In this document: in pieces, positions 28,570 through 37,413 of the stretch
Numbering within the stretch: the stretch's first letter is position 1
Layout: every line of letters starts with the position of its first letter
NCBI RefSeq assembly: GCF_010894455.1
Contig: NZ_JAAIXY010000007.1
Span: 1 to 64,000, forward strand
DNA: 64,000 bases
Source of the DNA: Myxococcus eversor
GTDB lineage: Bacteria; Myxococcota; Myxococcia; Myxococcales; Myxococcaceae
Direction: 5' to 3'
The notes under the pieces: model-generated
The model's database searches: none
Told to the model about the DNA's origin: nothing
Seen by the model: the letters and a program-made list of their open reading frames with translations, nothing else
Made by a program: the position numbers and the translations under genes

Positions 28570-29652
28570 TCACGGCTTCTTGTGGAACGGCGTCTTCACC
28601 ACCACGGCGGGCACGGCGCGACCGCGAATCTCGACGTCGAACGTGGAGCCTTCCGCGGCCAGCTCCGCGGGCACGTAGCCGATGCCGATGGGCTTCTTCA
28701 CCGTCGGGCCCATGGTTCCGCTCGTCACCTCGCCCACCGGCTTGCCCTCCTTGTGGATGGGATAGCCGTGACGGGGGATGCCCGGACCCGTCAGCTCGAA
28801 GCCCACCAGCTTGCGCTTCACGCCCGCGGCCTTCTGCGCCACCAGCGCGTCCTTGCCGATGAAACCCGCCTTGTCCAGCTTGACGATCCACCCCAGCCCC
28901 GCCTCCAGCGCGGTGTGCGAGTCGTCGATGTCATTGCCGTACAGCGCGTACTTCATCTCCGTGCGCAGGCTGTCGCGCGAGGCCAGGCCGCACGCCTTCA
29001 CGCCGTCCTGCTGGCCCTCGGTGAGCAGCGCGTTCCAGAGCGCCACCGCGTCACCCGGCGCGCAGTACAGCTCGAAGCCGTCCTCGCCCGTGTAGCCGGT
29101 GCGCGAGATGATGGCGCCGACGCCCGCCACCTCGCCCTCCGCGAAGCGGTAGGTGCCAATCTTGGAGGTGTCCGTCTTGGTCAGCCGCTGCACCAGGCCC
29201 GCGGCCTTGGGGCCCTGCACGGCGATTTGAGCGAAGTCGTCTCCCCGGTCCACGGGCGTGACACCGCGCGCATGCTCCTTCATCCACGCGAAATCCTTGT
29301 CGCGGTTGCTCGCGTTGACGCAGATGAGGATGCGCTCGGGGCTGAAGCGGTAGGCGACGATGTCGTCGACGAAGCCACCCTGCTCGTTGAGCAAGCCCGC
29401 ATAGACGGCCTGCCCGTCCGAGATGCGAGCGAGGTCATTGGAGATGAGGGCGTTGACGGTCTCCAGCGCGCCGGGACCCGTGAACTCCACCTCGCCCATG
29501 TGCGACACGTCGAAGAGGCCAACGTGGTTGCGCACCGCCTCGTGCTCGGCGATGACGGAGGTGTACTGAACGGGCATGTCCCAACCCGCGAAGTCGACCA
29601 TCCGAGCGCCCAGCGCGCGGTGGGCGTCGTTGAGCGGCGTACGCCGGGCCAT
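28570..29652 (-). CDS. gcvT: Glycine cleavage system T protein (aminomethyltransferase)
   Basis: It transfers the one-carbon unit from aminomethyl-lipoyl GcvH to tetrahydrofolate, making 5,10-methylene-THF and ammonia. The 360 residues start [26 protein letters not shown], with [18 protein letters not shown], the folate-binding Asp region in [13 protein letters not shown], and a C-terminal barrel ending VVVKTPFHK. It is the first gene of gcvTHP and is divergent from metF, which uses the product methylene-THF. Confidence 0.97.
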   Translation of the reverse strand: MARRTPLNDAHRALGARMVDFAGWDMPVQYTSVIAEHEAVRNHVGLFDVSHMGEVEFTGPGALETVNALISNDLARISDGQAVYAGLLNEQGGFVDDIVAYRFSPERILICVNASNRDKDFAWMKEHARGVTPVDRGDDFAQIAVQGPKAAGLVQRLTKTDTSKIGTYRFAEGEVAGVGAIISRTGYTGEDGFELYCAPGDAVALWNALLTEGQQDGVKACGLASRDSLRTEMKYALYGNDIDDSHTALEAGLGWIVKLDKAGFIGKDALVAQKAAGVKRKLVGFELTGPGIPRHGYPIHKEGKPVGEVTSGTMGPTVKKPIGIGYVPAELAAEGSTFDVEIRGRAVPAVVVKTPFHKKP

Positions 29653-29690
29653 CGGCTTCTCCTGATGAAGGGGGGGTGAAAACGGCGCGG

Positions 29691-29718
29691 ACTATAGCCG
29701 CGCACCTTCGCCGATCAA
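29691..29718 (-). promoter_or_regulatory. sigma70-type promoter of gcvTHP
   Basis: On the minus strand TTGATC (29718-29713) and TATAGT (29696-29691) are separated by 16 bases. The predicted transcript start is about 32 bases before gcvT, which leaves no room for a glycine riboswitch. Confidence 0.65.
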
Positions 29719-29750
29719 GGCCAACGGGGACCGTCTACACTGGGTCCAAC

Positions 29751-30623
29751 ATGAAGATTCGTAATCGCTTGAATCCGTCCAACCCTTGCTTCTCCTTCGA
29801 GTTCTTCCCGCCGAAGACGGATGAAGGGGTGGCCAACCTGCTCAAGGCGCTGGAGGACCTGGCGCCCTTGGAGCCCGGGTTCGTCTCCGTCACGTACGGG
29901 GCGGGCGGCAGCACGCGCGACAGGACGGTGGAGCTCGTCACGCGCATCAAGGCGGAGACGGGCATCGAGGCCATGGCCCACCTGACGTGTGTTGGCCACT
30001 CGCGTCAGGAGCTGAAGGAGCTGCTCCAGCGACTGGCGGACGCGAAGCTGGACAACGTCCTCATCCTCCGAGGAGATCCGCCGCAGGGACAAAAGTCCTT
30101 CGTCACCGCCGAGGGCGGCTTCACCTACGCCTCGGAGCTGGTGCGATTCATCCGAGAAGAGGATTTCAACTTCTGCCTCGGGGGCGCGTGTTATCCGGAG
30201 GGCCACGTGGAGACGGCCTCCCGTGACGACGACTTGCGTCATCTGAAGGCGAAGGTCGACGCGGGGCTGGACTTCGTGGTGACGCAGCTCTTCTTCGACA
30301 ACGCCTTCTACTTCGACTTCGTGGAGCGGGCCCGTCGCGCGGGCATCAACGTCCCCATCGTCCCCGGCATCATGCCCATCACCAACTTCGAGCAGGTGCA
30401 GCGCTTCACGCGCATGTGCGGCGCGACGGTGCCCATGCGCCTGGGCCTGCAGTTGGAGCGGGTGAAGGACCAGCCGGACGCGGTGGTGCAGCTCGGCGTG
30501 GCGCACGCCACGGTGCAGTGCATGGAGCTCTTGTCGCGCGGCGTGCCCGGCATCCACTTCTACACGCTCAACAAATCCCCGGCGACGCGGATGATCGTGA
30601 GCGCATTGAGAGCCCGTACATGA
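29751..30623 (+). CDS. metF: 5,10-methylenetetrahydrofolate reductase
   Basis: An FAD enzyme of 290 residues that reduces methylene-THF to 5-methyl-THF for methionine synthesis. Signature segments are FSFEFFPPKTDEG at the start, VSVTYGAGGSTRDRT, AHLTCVGHSRQEL, LILRGDPP, TQLFFDNAFYFDF, PIVPGIMPITNF and the end GIHFYTLNKSPATR. The start at 29751 is the family one. It overlaps the next gene by ATGA and is divergent from gcvT. Confidence 0.96.
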   Translation: MKIRNRLNPSNPCFSFEFFPPKTDEGVANLLKALEDLAPLEPGFVSVTYGAGGSTRDRTVELVTRIKAETGIEAMAHLTCVGHSRQELKELLQRLADAKLDNVLILRGDPPQGQKSFVTAEGGFTYASELVRFIREEDFNFCLGGACYPEGHVETASRDDDLRHLKAKVDAGLDFVVTQLFFDNAFYFDFVERARRAGINVPIVPGIMPITNFEQVQRFTRMCGATVPMRLGLQLERVKDQPDAVVQLGVAHATVQCMELLSRGVPGIHFYTLNKSPATRMIVSALRART

Positions 30624-31036
30624 GCGGTCCTGGCATCCAGCTTCCCCCCGATGACCCGCGCGCGAAGGTCATCGAAATCGTCCGCGCCCCGGCCTTCTTC
30701 CTGCTGTGCACGGGCGTGCTGAACGTCTTCTTCAACATCCTGGGCTTCGTGCTCGCGGCGCTGAACGTGACGTCGCCGTTCGCGGGCCCGGGCGGGGCGC
30801 CGCTGCAGCTGTCGGTCTCGCTGGCGCTGATGCTGCTGGTGGGAATCCTCTGCGGCGTGCTGTCCGCGTGGGGCGCGCTGAGCGCGCTCAGCCTCAAGGG
30901 CTACGGGCTGGCCACGGTGGGCGGCATCACCGCGCTGTACATCCTGTCCCCCGGCTGCGTCGTGGGCGTGCCGGTGGCCGTCTGGATGCTCTTCACGCTG
31001 CGCCGGGATGGCGTGCGCGAGGCGTTCCGGAGCTGA
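30620..31036 (+). CDS. Small integral membrane protein of unknown function
   Basis: The protein has 138 residues with about four hydrophobic segments (near 24-48, 62-85, 88-105 and 107-125). The ATG overlaps the metF stop (ATGA), so the two are translationally coupled. The family is not recognised, but small 3-4 helix proteins of this kind are common in myxobacteria. A role connected with metF is not implied by the sequence. Confidence 0.75.
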   Translation: MSGPGIQLPPDDPRAKVIEIVRAPAFFLLCTGVLNVFFNILGFVLAALNVTSPFAGPGGAPLQLSVSLALMLLVGILCGVLSAWGALSALSLKGYGLATVGGITALYILSPGCVVGVPVAVWMLFTLRRDGVREAFRS

Positions 31037-31164
31037 CGGGCCCGCGAACCCGGGTGGGGTTCCAGACAGGCCCGTGCGACTGGCGGTCGGACTGGTGAGG
31101 CTCCTTCGCGGGGCTCACTCATCCGACCCCGCGCCTCTTCCGCCGGCAGCCCACGGAGCCGTCC

Positions 31165-31692
31165 ATGTCGTCCAGAGTCCTCCCGTCCACCCTTCCCGCG
31201 CTGCTGAGCGCACTCGCCCTCCTGGCCGCGCCCGCCTGGGCGCAGGTGGGCTCGACGGAGCTGACCTGCGCGGGAGGCGCCTATCAGACGTGGGACCCGG
31301 GACTGAGGCTGTCGAACCGGCACGTCATCGCGTCGAACTACACGAGCTACGACACGTGCACGTCGAGCGACGCGCTCGTCACCTCGGGCGTGCTCGTGGC
31401 GACGACGGAGCTGTCCACCAGTTGCGCTGGCAACCTGGGGCCCACCGAGGCGACCGTCACGTGGGATGACGGCTCGGTCTCCACCTTCACGCTCCAGGGC
31501 TCCGGGGTGGACGTCATCAACGGCGCGCGAGTCCACGTCTCCGTCGGACTGGTGACGGGAGGCCGCTTCCAGGGAGACGCCGTCACCCTGACGCAGGCCA
31601 TGACTCCCGTGGACCTGCTGTCGTGCCTGTATCCCTCGGGCCTCACCTCCCTCTCGGGCCCGAGCACCCTGCGCCTCACCCGCCTGCGCTGA
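31165..31692 (+). CDS. Small secreted protein of unknown function
   Basis: The protein has 175 residues with a signal peptide (about 1-27, ending PAWAQ). The mature region has two probable disulfide pairs (Cys near 34, 64, 86 and 152). The sequence resembles small secreted beta-sandwich proteins of actinobacteria and myxobacteria (a TWDDGSVSTF motif), but no function is known. It converges on the histidine kinase gene with an 8-base gap. Confidence 0.75.
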   Translation: MSSRVLPSTLPALLSALALLAAPAWAQVGSTELTCAGGAYQTWDPGLRLSNRHVIASNYTSYDTCTSSDALVTSGVLVATTELSTSCAGNLGPTEATVTWDDGSVSTFTLQGSGVDVINGARVHVSVGLVTGGRFQGDAVTLTQAMTPVDLLSCLYPSGLTSLSGPSTLRLTRLR

Positions 31693-31699
31693 GCCTCCC

Positions 31700-33241
31700 T
31701 CACGACGGGCAGGCGACCCCGGAGACGGCCCGCACGCGCGGCAGGGAGATGGTGAAGACACTGCCCTCCCCCTCGCGGCTCTCCACCCGCAGCGTCCCAC
31801 CATGCTGCCGCACGGTGCTGGAGACCACCGTCAGGCCCAGGCCCGTGCCGTGCGCCTTGGTGGTGAAGAGCGGGTCGAAGATGTGGTCCAGCACCCCCGC
31901 CGGAATCCCGCCGCCGTTGTCGGCGACGCGAATCTGGAACGCCCGACCGACGCCCAGCTCCGCGCTCACCTCCACCCTGCCCTCGCGACCCAGGGGCATC
32001 GCCTCCATCGCGTTCTGCACCAGGTTGATGAGGACCTTGCGGAGCAGCTCCCGGTCCACCCAGGGGGGCTCGAGCGCCGCGGGCACGCGGTTCATCACGG
32101 ACACTCCGTCGCGCGCGGGCACCACGTCGATGACCTCTTCCATCAGTCCGTGCAGCGAGCACGGCTGGAGCACCAGCGGACGCTCCCGCACGAACTCCAG
32201 CATCTCCGACGTGAGGCTGGCGCAGACGCCCAGCTCCCGCTCGATGATGTCGAGGAAGCGCCGCAGCCGGGGGTCGTCCAGCGCCCCCTCCACGTTGCGC
32301 AGTCTGCGCACCACCGCCGCGTTCGCCGTGCGCGCCGCCGCCAGGGGATTGCGCAGCTCGTGGCTCACCGTCGCCGTCAACTGCCCCACCGCCGCGAGCT
32401 TCTCCAGGCGCGCCATCACCTCCTGGTTGTCCGCCAGCTCCCGGCCACTTCGCTCCGTCGTCCGCTCGCGCTCCTGCTTCTCGCGCTCGTACGCGCGCTC
32501 CAGCCGCACCTGCCGCTCCGCGACACACCGCATCTCCCGCGCCACGCCCCGGCACGCGAGCACCAGCACCCCATCCACCAGCCCCACCCAGAACGCCAGC
32601 TCCAGCACGCTCCACCCCGACGCGCCGGAGAACGTGGCGCCCGGCGCCGGCCAGCCCATTCCTCGCAGCATGTGCGCGAGCACCGCCGTCACGCCCGCCG
32701 TCAGCAGCACCCGTGGGTCTCGATAGAAGCTCAGGAGCGCCAGCGAACCGAAGACATGGAAGTGCGTCTCCAGCCGCGCGCCCGACAGGTGCACGAGCAG
32801 CACGGACCACAGCACCTGCGTCACCGCCATCACCTGCCGCGTCACCACCGCGCCAGGCCGCAGCAACGCCAGCGTCACCGGGATGATGCACAGCGGCCCG
32901 CCCAGCAGCAGCGCCACCCACAGCGGCTCGGGGCCCGGGTGCATCCGCCAATCCCAGGGATGCGCGGACGTCACCACCGCCAGCGCGAGCGCGAAGACCC
33001 ACTGGCCCGCCATCAACCAGATGCACAGCCCGTCCGCCCGCCTTCGCACCGCGCCCAGGTACTCCGACAACAGCCACCGCACGCGCGACTCCTGCGTCGC
33101 GTCCAGCGGTTTGGATTCCTGTCGTCCGGGCTCCGTCACCGGTGGCAGGGAGCGCAAGGCCTCCCACGTGCCGGAATGACTCGCCAGCGCCCGTCCAGCG
33201 AGCGCACCCATTTCATGTTTGTTCGACATCCTCAGGCTCAC
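31700..33241 (-). CDS. Membrane-bound sensor histidine kinase (orphan)
   Basis: The protein has 513 residues. A sensor region with about 5-6 transmembrane segments (75-230) includes ARLETHFHVFGSLALLSFY, a His-rich membrane motif. An Arg/Glu coiled coil (232-280) leads to the HisKA domain with phospho-acceptor His294 in SHELRNPL. The HATPase_c domain has the N-box NLVQNAMEA, G1 DNGGGIP, F-box DPLFTTK and G2 GTGLGL. It probably autophosphorylates and signals to an unlinked regulator, as no response regulator lies adjacent. The predicted signal is unknown. Confidence 0.92.
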   Translation of the reverse strand: MSLRMSNKHEMGALAGRALASHSGTWEALRSLPPVTEPGRQESKPLDATQESRVRWLLSEYLGAVRRRADGLCIWLMAGQWVFALALAVVTSAHPWDWRMHPGPEPLWVALLLGGPLCIIPVTLALLRPGAVVTRQVMAVTQVLWSVLLVHLSGARLETHFHVFGSLALLSFYRDPRVLLTAGVTAVLAHMLRGMGWPAPGATFSGASGWSVLELAFWVGLVDGVLVLACRGVAREMRCVAERQVRLERAYEREKQERERTTERSGRELADNQEVMARLEKLAAVGQLTATVSHELRNPLAAARTANAAVVRRLRNVEGALDDPRLRRFLDIIERELGVCASLTSEMLEFVRERPLVLQPCSLHGLMEEVIDVVPARDGVSVMNRVPAALEPPWVDRELLRKVLINLVQNAMEAMPLGREGRVEVSAELGVGRAFQIRVADNGGGIPAGVLDHIFDPLFTTKAHGTGLGLTVVSSTVRQHGGTLRVESREGEGSVFTISLPRVRAVSGVACPS

Positions 33242-33393
33242 CCCGGCCGCGCTGGCCCCTCAGGATCCGCCCCATACTAACGCGTCGCGCATATCCAGCA
33301 ATGCAGTTCTTTCAGCTTAGGCTGGTTGTGGCGCCGTCAACACCTGACTCCGCCCCGCGGGCCGAGGCGCGCCGCATGCCCGCAATGACTGGC

Positions 33394-33411
33394 ATTGTAC
33401 CTGGGTACAAT
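33394..33411. promoter_or_regulatory. Perfect 18-bp inverted repeat, possible operator
   Basis: ATTGTACC-TG-GGTACAAT, with 8-bp perfect arms and a 2-base centre, is framed by a looser CTGGC/GCCAG pair further out. It lies about 150 bases upstream of the histidine kinase start. Size and symmetry suit a dimeric repressor or activator site. The binding protein is unknown. Confidence 0.5.
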
Positions 33412-33582
33412 TCCAAAGCCAGACACCACGACATCCAGTCAATCCGGCTTTGAATCGAGTTGCAGGAAGGCACCCTGGGCATATCATTCGCGGGGTGGTG
33501 ATGGTGGAGGACGCGGCCCCGCAGGTCAGAGCCTGCTCTGGCCCGGGCCGGTGGACTCCCCGACGGCTGGCGTTGGATTGAA

Positions 33583-33622
33583 GGCCTCGCTCCGCCCCCG
33601 GGGGGGTGGGCGGAGCGAGGCC
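33583..33622 (-). terminator. Strong hairpin terminator of the ADP-ribosylglycohydrolase gene
   Basis: GGCCTCGCTCCGCCC (33583-33597) pairs perfectly with GGGCGGAGCGAGGCC (33608-33622), 15 bp with a 10-base G-rich loop. It begins 12 bases after the minus-strand stop at 33635. Only TTCAAT follows on the minus strand, so the T-run is weak. Confidence 0.75.
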
Positions 33623-33634
33623 CGCGGTATCCGG

Positions 33635-34579
33635 TCAGCGGGAAGCGTGCACCAGCAGCTTGCGCAGCAGGGGCTCCAGCAACTCGCGGCCCCGGAGCGC
33701 CGAGCGCCACCGCTCCGGAATGGCCCGCGCGCCCAGCATGACTCCAGCGATGCCGCCGGCCACCGCCGCCGTGGTGTCCGTGTCGTGGCCCAGGCGCACC
33801 GCCGCGCGCACCACGTGCTCGAAGCCGTGGTCACCCGCCACGCAGTCCCGCGCCGAGCGAAGGCAGTCCACCACGTACCCGGAGCCGCGCCCGGGCGTGT
33901 CCTCGGCGCCGAGCGGGAGGACGGCATCGTCCAGTTCGGCGCGGGCCTCGGTGCCCTCCGGGTACAGCGCGCGGAAGGCCCCGAGCGCGTCGTCCCACGG
34001 GCGGGCGGAGCCCTCCAGCGCGCGGCGGGCCCAGAGGCAATACAGCGCGCAGCAGACCCGCGAGCGCAGGTGGCCGTGCGTCACCAGGGACTGGAGCATG
34101 GCGTCCGACGCGAGCTCCGCGTCGCTCCCGCGATGCCACAACGCGAGCGGCAGCACGCGCATCAGGGAGCCATTCCCGTTGTCCCGCTGCTCCGAGGGGC
34201 CGGAGCTCGCGCCGGGCACACCGGCGCGGAACATGGCCAGGGCGCGGTCGGTCTGGATGCCGACGTCGAAGACCTGTCCATCCACGGCGAGGTAGCCCCA
34301 CTCGCGCCAGTTCACCAGGCGCCTGCCCAGGTCCTCCAAGTCCAATCGCCCCTGATAGAGCAGCGAGTCCAGGAGGCACAGCGCGTGCGCGCCATCGTCG
34401 GACCAGGTGCCCGGGGGCACGCCGGCGTGGGAGCGCTCGAAGCCCGCGGGCGGCTCGAACTCAATCGCGCCTGGCGAGGGAATCCCCTCCGGCGCGTGGA
34501 ACTCATAGGGCACGCCCAGCGCATCTCCCACCAGCAACCCCAGCAGCCCGCCCTCGATTCGCTCCTCGCGCGTCACCAT
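33635..34579 (-). CDS. ADP-ribosylglycohydrolase family protein (DraG-like)
   Basis: A cytoplasmic protein of 314 residues. The metal-binding motifs of the family are visible: GLLVGDALGVPYEF, TWSDDGAHALCLLDSL (metal-ligand Asp pair) and GHDTDTTAAVAGGIAGVMLGA (second Asp pair). The family removes ADP-ribose from proteins or small molecules, and in nitrogen fixers reactivates dinitrogenase reductase. No nitrogenase or DraT is near, so the substrate here is open. Confidence 0.9.
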   Translation of the reverse strand: MVTREERIEGGLLGLLVGDALGVPYEFHAPEGIPSPGAIEFEPPAGFERSHAGVPPGTWSDDGAHALCLLDSLLYQGRLDLEDLGRRLVNWREWGYLAVDGQVFDVGIQTDRALAMFRAGVPGASSGPSEQRDNGNGSLMRVLPLALWHRGSDAELASDAMLQSLVTHGHLRSRVCCALYCLWARRALEGSARPWDDALGAFRALYPEGTEARAELDDAVLPLGAEDTPGRGSGYVVDCLRSARDCVAGDHGFEHVVRAAVRLGHDTDTTAAVAGGIAGVMLGARAIPERWRSALRGRELLEPLLRKLLVHASR

Positions 34580-34871
34580 GGTCCAACCCCCTGGGGCACT
34601 CGTCCCAACGTCGGATGACGGACGCTCGCGCTCGCGCCCGCCCGACGTCAAGCGGCCACGCCGGCTCCCGGCGCGGCAAGTGCCTGGCCGGGAGCAGGCG
34701 TGCAACGGCCCCCCTGACCGAGCCCGCCGCCAGGGCGATGTTCCCTCCCCGGGAGGTTCGCACCTTCGTCCCCTGAAGAGTCGTTCGCTCCGGAGCCCCC
34801 GGCGCCATGCAGGCGATGAGCGACTCCCCGCACCGGGCCAACTGGTGCCAAACACCGGAGGAGGCATTCGC

Positions 34872-36110
34872 ATGGCTTTCAATCTCATCGACATGGTGCG
34901 TGAGCGTTTCACTGGCAACGTGATGCAGCAGATGGGTTCCGCGATGGGGGAGGACCCGAGCACCCTGGGCAAGGCACTCCCTGGCGTCATCGCCACGGTG
35001 GGTGGAAGCGTGGCGGAGCGAGGCTCCACGGAAGCAGGCGCCCAGCGGCTGATGTCCCAGCTCAATGAAGGCGGCTACACGGGGCCCAACGCGGGCAACG
35101 AGGAGATCCTCTCCGCCGACACCGAGGAGCGCGGTCAGGGCATGCTCAATGGCTTGTTCGGAGACAAGCTGGGAAGCATCACCAGCGCGCTCGGTCGCTC
35201 GGGCGGGTTCAGCAACAGCAAGTCCGCGGGCGGGATGATGGCGCTGGTGGCGCCCATGATCATGGGTGTCATCGGCAAGCACGTGCGCGACAACCGCATG
35301 GGCGCGGCGGGGCTGGGGCAGCTGCTCGGCGGCCAGAAGTCGCTGCTGTCGGCCGCGCTTCCCGCGGGGCTGGGCAGCATCCTGGGCATGGGGGGCGCGG
35401 CGGTGGGGCCTCGCGTCGTCGAGGAGGTCCACGAGACGCGCGCCGTCCCCACGGTGGAGACGGTGCGGCGGCAGCAGCCGATTGAACGCGCGCCGGTGCA
35501 CCACGCGGAGCCCAAGAAGAAGAACCTGTCCTGGGTCATCCCCGTGGCGCTGCTCGCGCTCCTGGCCGGTTGGTTCCTCACGCGTGGGCGGCGCCACGAG
35601 CCTCGACGCGAGCAGGCGGCCGTCACCCAGCCGGCGCGGCCCCAGGCGCAGCCGCAGCCCCAGCAGCGCCCGGTGGACACGGGCGTGGGCGGTGCCGGCA
35701 CGGCGGGCACCACGCCTCCCGTCGCCCGGGACGCGCAGACCATGCGTCAGGCCATCGACAGCGGGGCGCGCAGCTTCATCCTCGCCGGCGTGGGCTTCGA
35801 GGAAGGCTCCGCGACGCTGACGCCGCAGAGCGACGCGAGCGTCGGGCAGCTCGCCTCCGTGCTGCGTGAGAAGCCCAACTCCCGCGTGCGCATCGCCGGC
35901 CACACGGATGCCACGGGCGACGCGAACGTCAACCGCCAGCTCGCCCAGCGCCGCGCCGAGGCGGTGCGCACCGCCCTCGTCGCCGACGGCATCTCCGCCA
36001 ACCGCGTGGACGTCGCCGCCGTGGGTGCCGAGCAGCCCGTGGCGTCCAACAACACCGAGCAGGGCCGCGACGCGAACCGCCGCATCGAGGTCCAGGTGCT
36101 CAGCCGCTGA
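34872..36110 (+). CDS. DUF937 - OmpA-domain protein
   Basis: The protein has 412 residues. The N-terminal 160 residues match the DUF937 pattern (MAFNLIDMVRERFTGNVMQQMG...LPGVIATVGGSVAERGS...MMALVAPMIMGVIGKHV). A single transmembrane helix follows at about 218-236 (NLSWVIPVALLALLAGWFL), then a Pro/Gln-rich linker. The C-terminal OmpA peptidoglycan-binding domain has RVRIAGHTDATGDANVNRQLAQRRAEAVR and the terminal NRRIEVQV. It probably links the inner membrane to the cell wall. GGAGGAGG precedes ATG by about 7 bases. Confidence 0.9.
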   Translation: MAFNLIDMVRERFTGNVMQQMGSAMGEDPSTLGKALPGVIATVGGSVAERGSTEAGAQRLMSQLNEGGYTGPNAGNEEILSADTEERGQGMLNGLFGDKLGSITSALGRSGGFSNSKSAGGMMALVAPMIMGVIGKHVRDNRMGAAGLGQLLGGQKSLLSAALPAGLGSILGMGGAAVGPRVVEEVHETRAVPTVETVRRQQPIERAPVHHAEPKKKNLSWVIPVALLALLAGWFLTRGRRHEPRREQAAVTQPARPQAQPQPQQRPVDTGVGGAGTAGTTPPVARDAQTMRQAIDSGARSFILAGVGFEEGSATLTPQSDASVGQLASVLREKPNSRVRIAGHTDATGDANVNRQLAQRRAEAVRTALVADGISANRVDVAAVGAEQPVASNNTEQGRDANRRIEVQVLSR

Positions 36111-36689
36111 CGCCACCTGACGCGCCCGGCTCATCTGGCGCGTCACCTTGAACGAAGTCGGCCCGGGCCCCCGCGTGGACACTCACGCGGGGGCCCGCTG
36201 CGTCGAACAGGCACCACCCGAGGGCCGCGTGTCACCCACCTGGCGCGGAGGCTTCACGAGGCCCCCGCCGCGCATCACACCGTCGGCCCTGCCCTCTCGC
36301 GTCAACACCCATTGCCTGTCTGGAAGGGCATGCCGCGTCGCGCCGTCGCCCGCATGGGCTTGCCCGCAGTCAAACCTCCCAGTTCGTTGACTCCGGCAAT
36401 GAATCCAACAACGCTGACACGCGTCAAGAACGCTCGGAAACCGCCACATCGCCAGGAGTCGCCGACCCATGCTGTGAATTGGCCATCACCTCCCGGCGCG
36501 CCTGGGACACGTCGCCCGTCCGGGTTCCTCGTCTGGAAGCGGATGCAATTGTCCCAGCCGAGACAGCACACACCGACCGGCGTCGCACCATGTCGGGCTT
36601 TCCAGGCTACTCGGTTTGGCTCACTTTCAGGGGCGAGTCCGGACGCACCACGCCTCCGCGCTCGAACTTCCAAGTCAGGGGGGAAGTCC
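36111..36689. other. 579-base region without a convincing gene
   Basis: A strong GC hairpin lies at 36164-36197 (listed separately). The rest has lower GC than the surrounding genes around 36380-36620. The reading frame of the following DUF2378 gene is open back to 36312, but no family-like residues precede MTVIAFRS, so I treat the stretch as upstream regulatory sequence. No tRNA, repeat or known riboswitch seen. Confidence 0.5.
36164..36197 (+). terminator. GC-rich hairpin after the OmpA-domain gene
   Basis: CGGGCCCCCGCGTG (36164-36177) pairs perfectly with CACGCGGGGGCCCG (36184-36197) around GACACT, 54 bases after the stop. There is no T-run, so it may stop RNA polymerase only with Rho, or may protect the 3' end. 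Confidence 0.55.
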
Positions 36690-37310
36690 ATGACAGTGAT
36701 TGCGTTCCGGAGCAGGGAAAGAGAAGTCCTCGACCCTGGCTGCGAGTTGGAACGGCGACTGGGACTGGCTGCGAGCGAGGACCGGGCCCGGGGAATGTTC
36801 TTCCTGGGAGTGTTGGATGTGGTGCGCCGCGAGTCGGGCGAGACGGCGGCGGCGAGGTGCCTGGCGGCCTCCGGCGAGCGCCGCTTCGTGCCCTTCTTCC
36901 TCTATCCCGTCAGCGCCTTCCTCCGGATGTCCTTCGCGGCGGCGGAAATCCTCGCCCCCAGGCTCGGCGGCTTCGAGACGGCGATGCGAATCATTGGCGC
37001 CCAGGCGACCCATGACTTCCTGGACTCGGTGGTGGGCCGCAGCTTCTTGATGCTCGCCGCGGGAGACCCTCGGCGCCTCATCAACAACCTGCCCTCCGGC
37101 TACCGCACCGCCGTCACCTACGGAGAGCGCCATGTCACGTGGACGGGCGCCCACGAAGGCTGCATCAACGTGTTCAGGGACTTCATGCCCCACACCTACC
37201 ATGAGGGGGTGTTGCTGGCGGTACTGCAGGCGGTGGGGACGCGCGTCGCGAGAGTCCGCGGGCGGCCCTTGAGCCTGCTCGACTGCGAATACGTCATGTC
37301 CTGGGCGTAG
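36690..37310 (+). CDS. DUF2378 family protein (copy 1)
   Basis: A cytoplasmic protein of 206 residues from the TIGR02265/DUF2378 family, found as many paralogues in Myxococcus and Stigmatella. Conserved stretches shared with the next gene are RGMFFLGVLDVVRRESGE, RRFVPFFLYPVSAFLRM, APRLGGFETAMR, GERHVTW and the C-terminal LLDCEYVMSW. Function is unknown; the fold resembles heme-NO-binding-like (HNOB/4VR) sensor proteins only loosely. GGGGGGAAG lies before ATG. Confidence 0.82.
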   Translation: MTVIAFRSREREVLDPGCELERRLGLAASEDRARGMFFLGVLDVVRRESGETAAARCLAASGERRFVPFFLYPVSAFLRMSFAAAEILAPRLGGFETAMRIIGAQATHDFLDSVVGRSFLMLAAGDPRRLINNLPSGYRTAVTYGERHVTWTGAHEGCINVFRDFMPHTYHEGVLLAVLQAVGTRVARVRGRPLSLLDCEYVMSWA

Positions 37311-37413
37311 GAAACGCCCTCGTTCCGTCATCCGCCCCGGCGGATGTGAAGTGGCGTTCATCTCCCCGGCGGGGAGGCGTGGGTTTCCCCGCCAAGGGGC
37401 GTACCACCAGGAG

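Larger units (their letters stand above)
33242..33634. other. 393-base intergenic region with palindrome and terminator
   Basis: Between the start of the histidine kinase and the stop of the ADP-ribosylglycohydrolase, both minus strand. It holds the 18-bp palindrome at 33394-33411 and the hairpin at 33583-33622 (listed separately). No credible coding sequence was found. The AT content near 33290-33450 is higher than in the flanks, which fits a promoter region for the kinase gene. Confidence 0.6.

Noticed and set aside
29653-29750. Glycine riboswitch before gcvT
   Set aside because: The gap is too short for one aptamer and the promoter is placed too close to the gene.
33635-34579. ADP-ribosylglycohydrolase as part of a toxin-antitoxin or nitrogenase system
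   Set aside because: No ADP-ribosyltransferase gene or nif gene is adjacent.
36312-36689. N-terminal extension of the first DUF2378 protein
   Set aside because: The frame is open, but the extra residues have no similarity to the tandem copy, and a good ribosome binding site lies at 36690.
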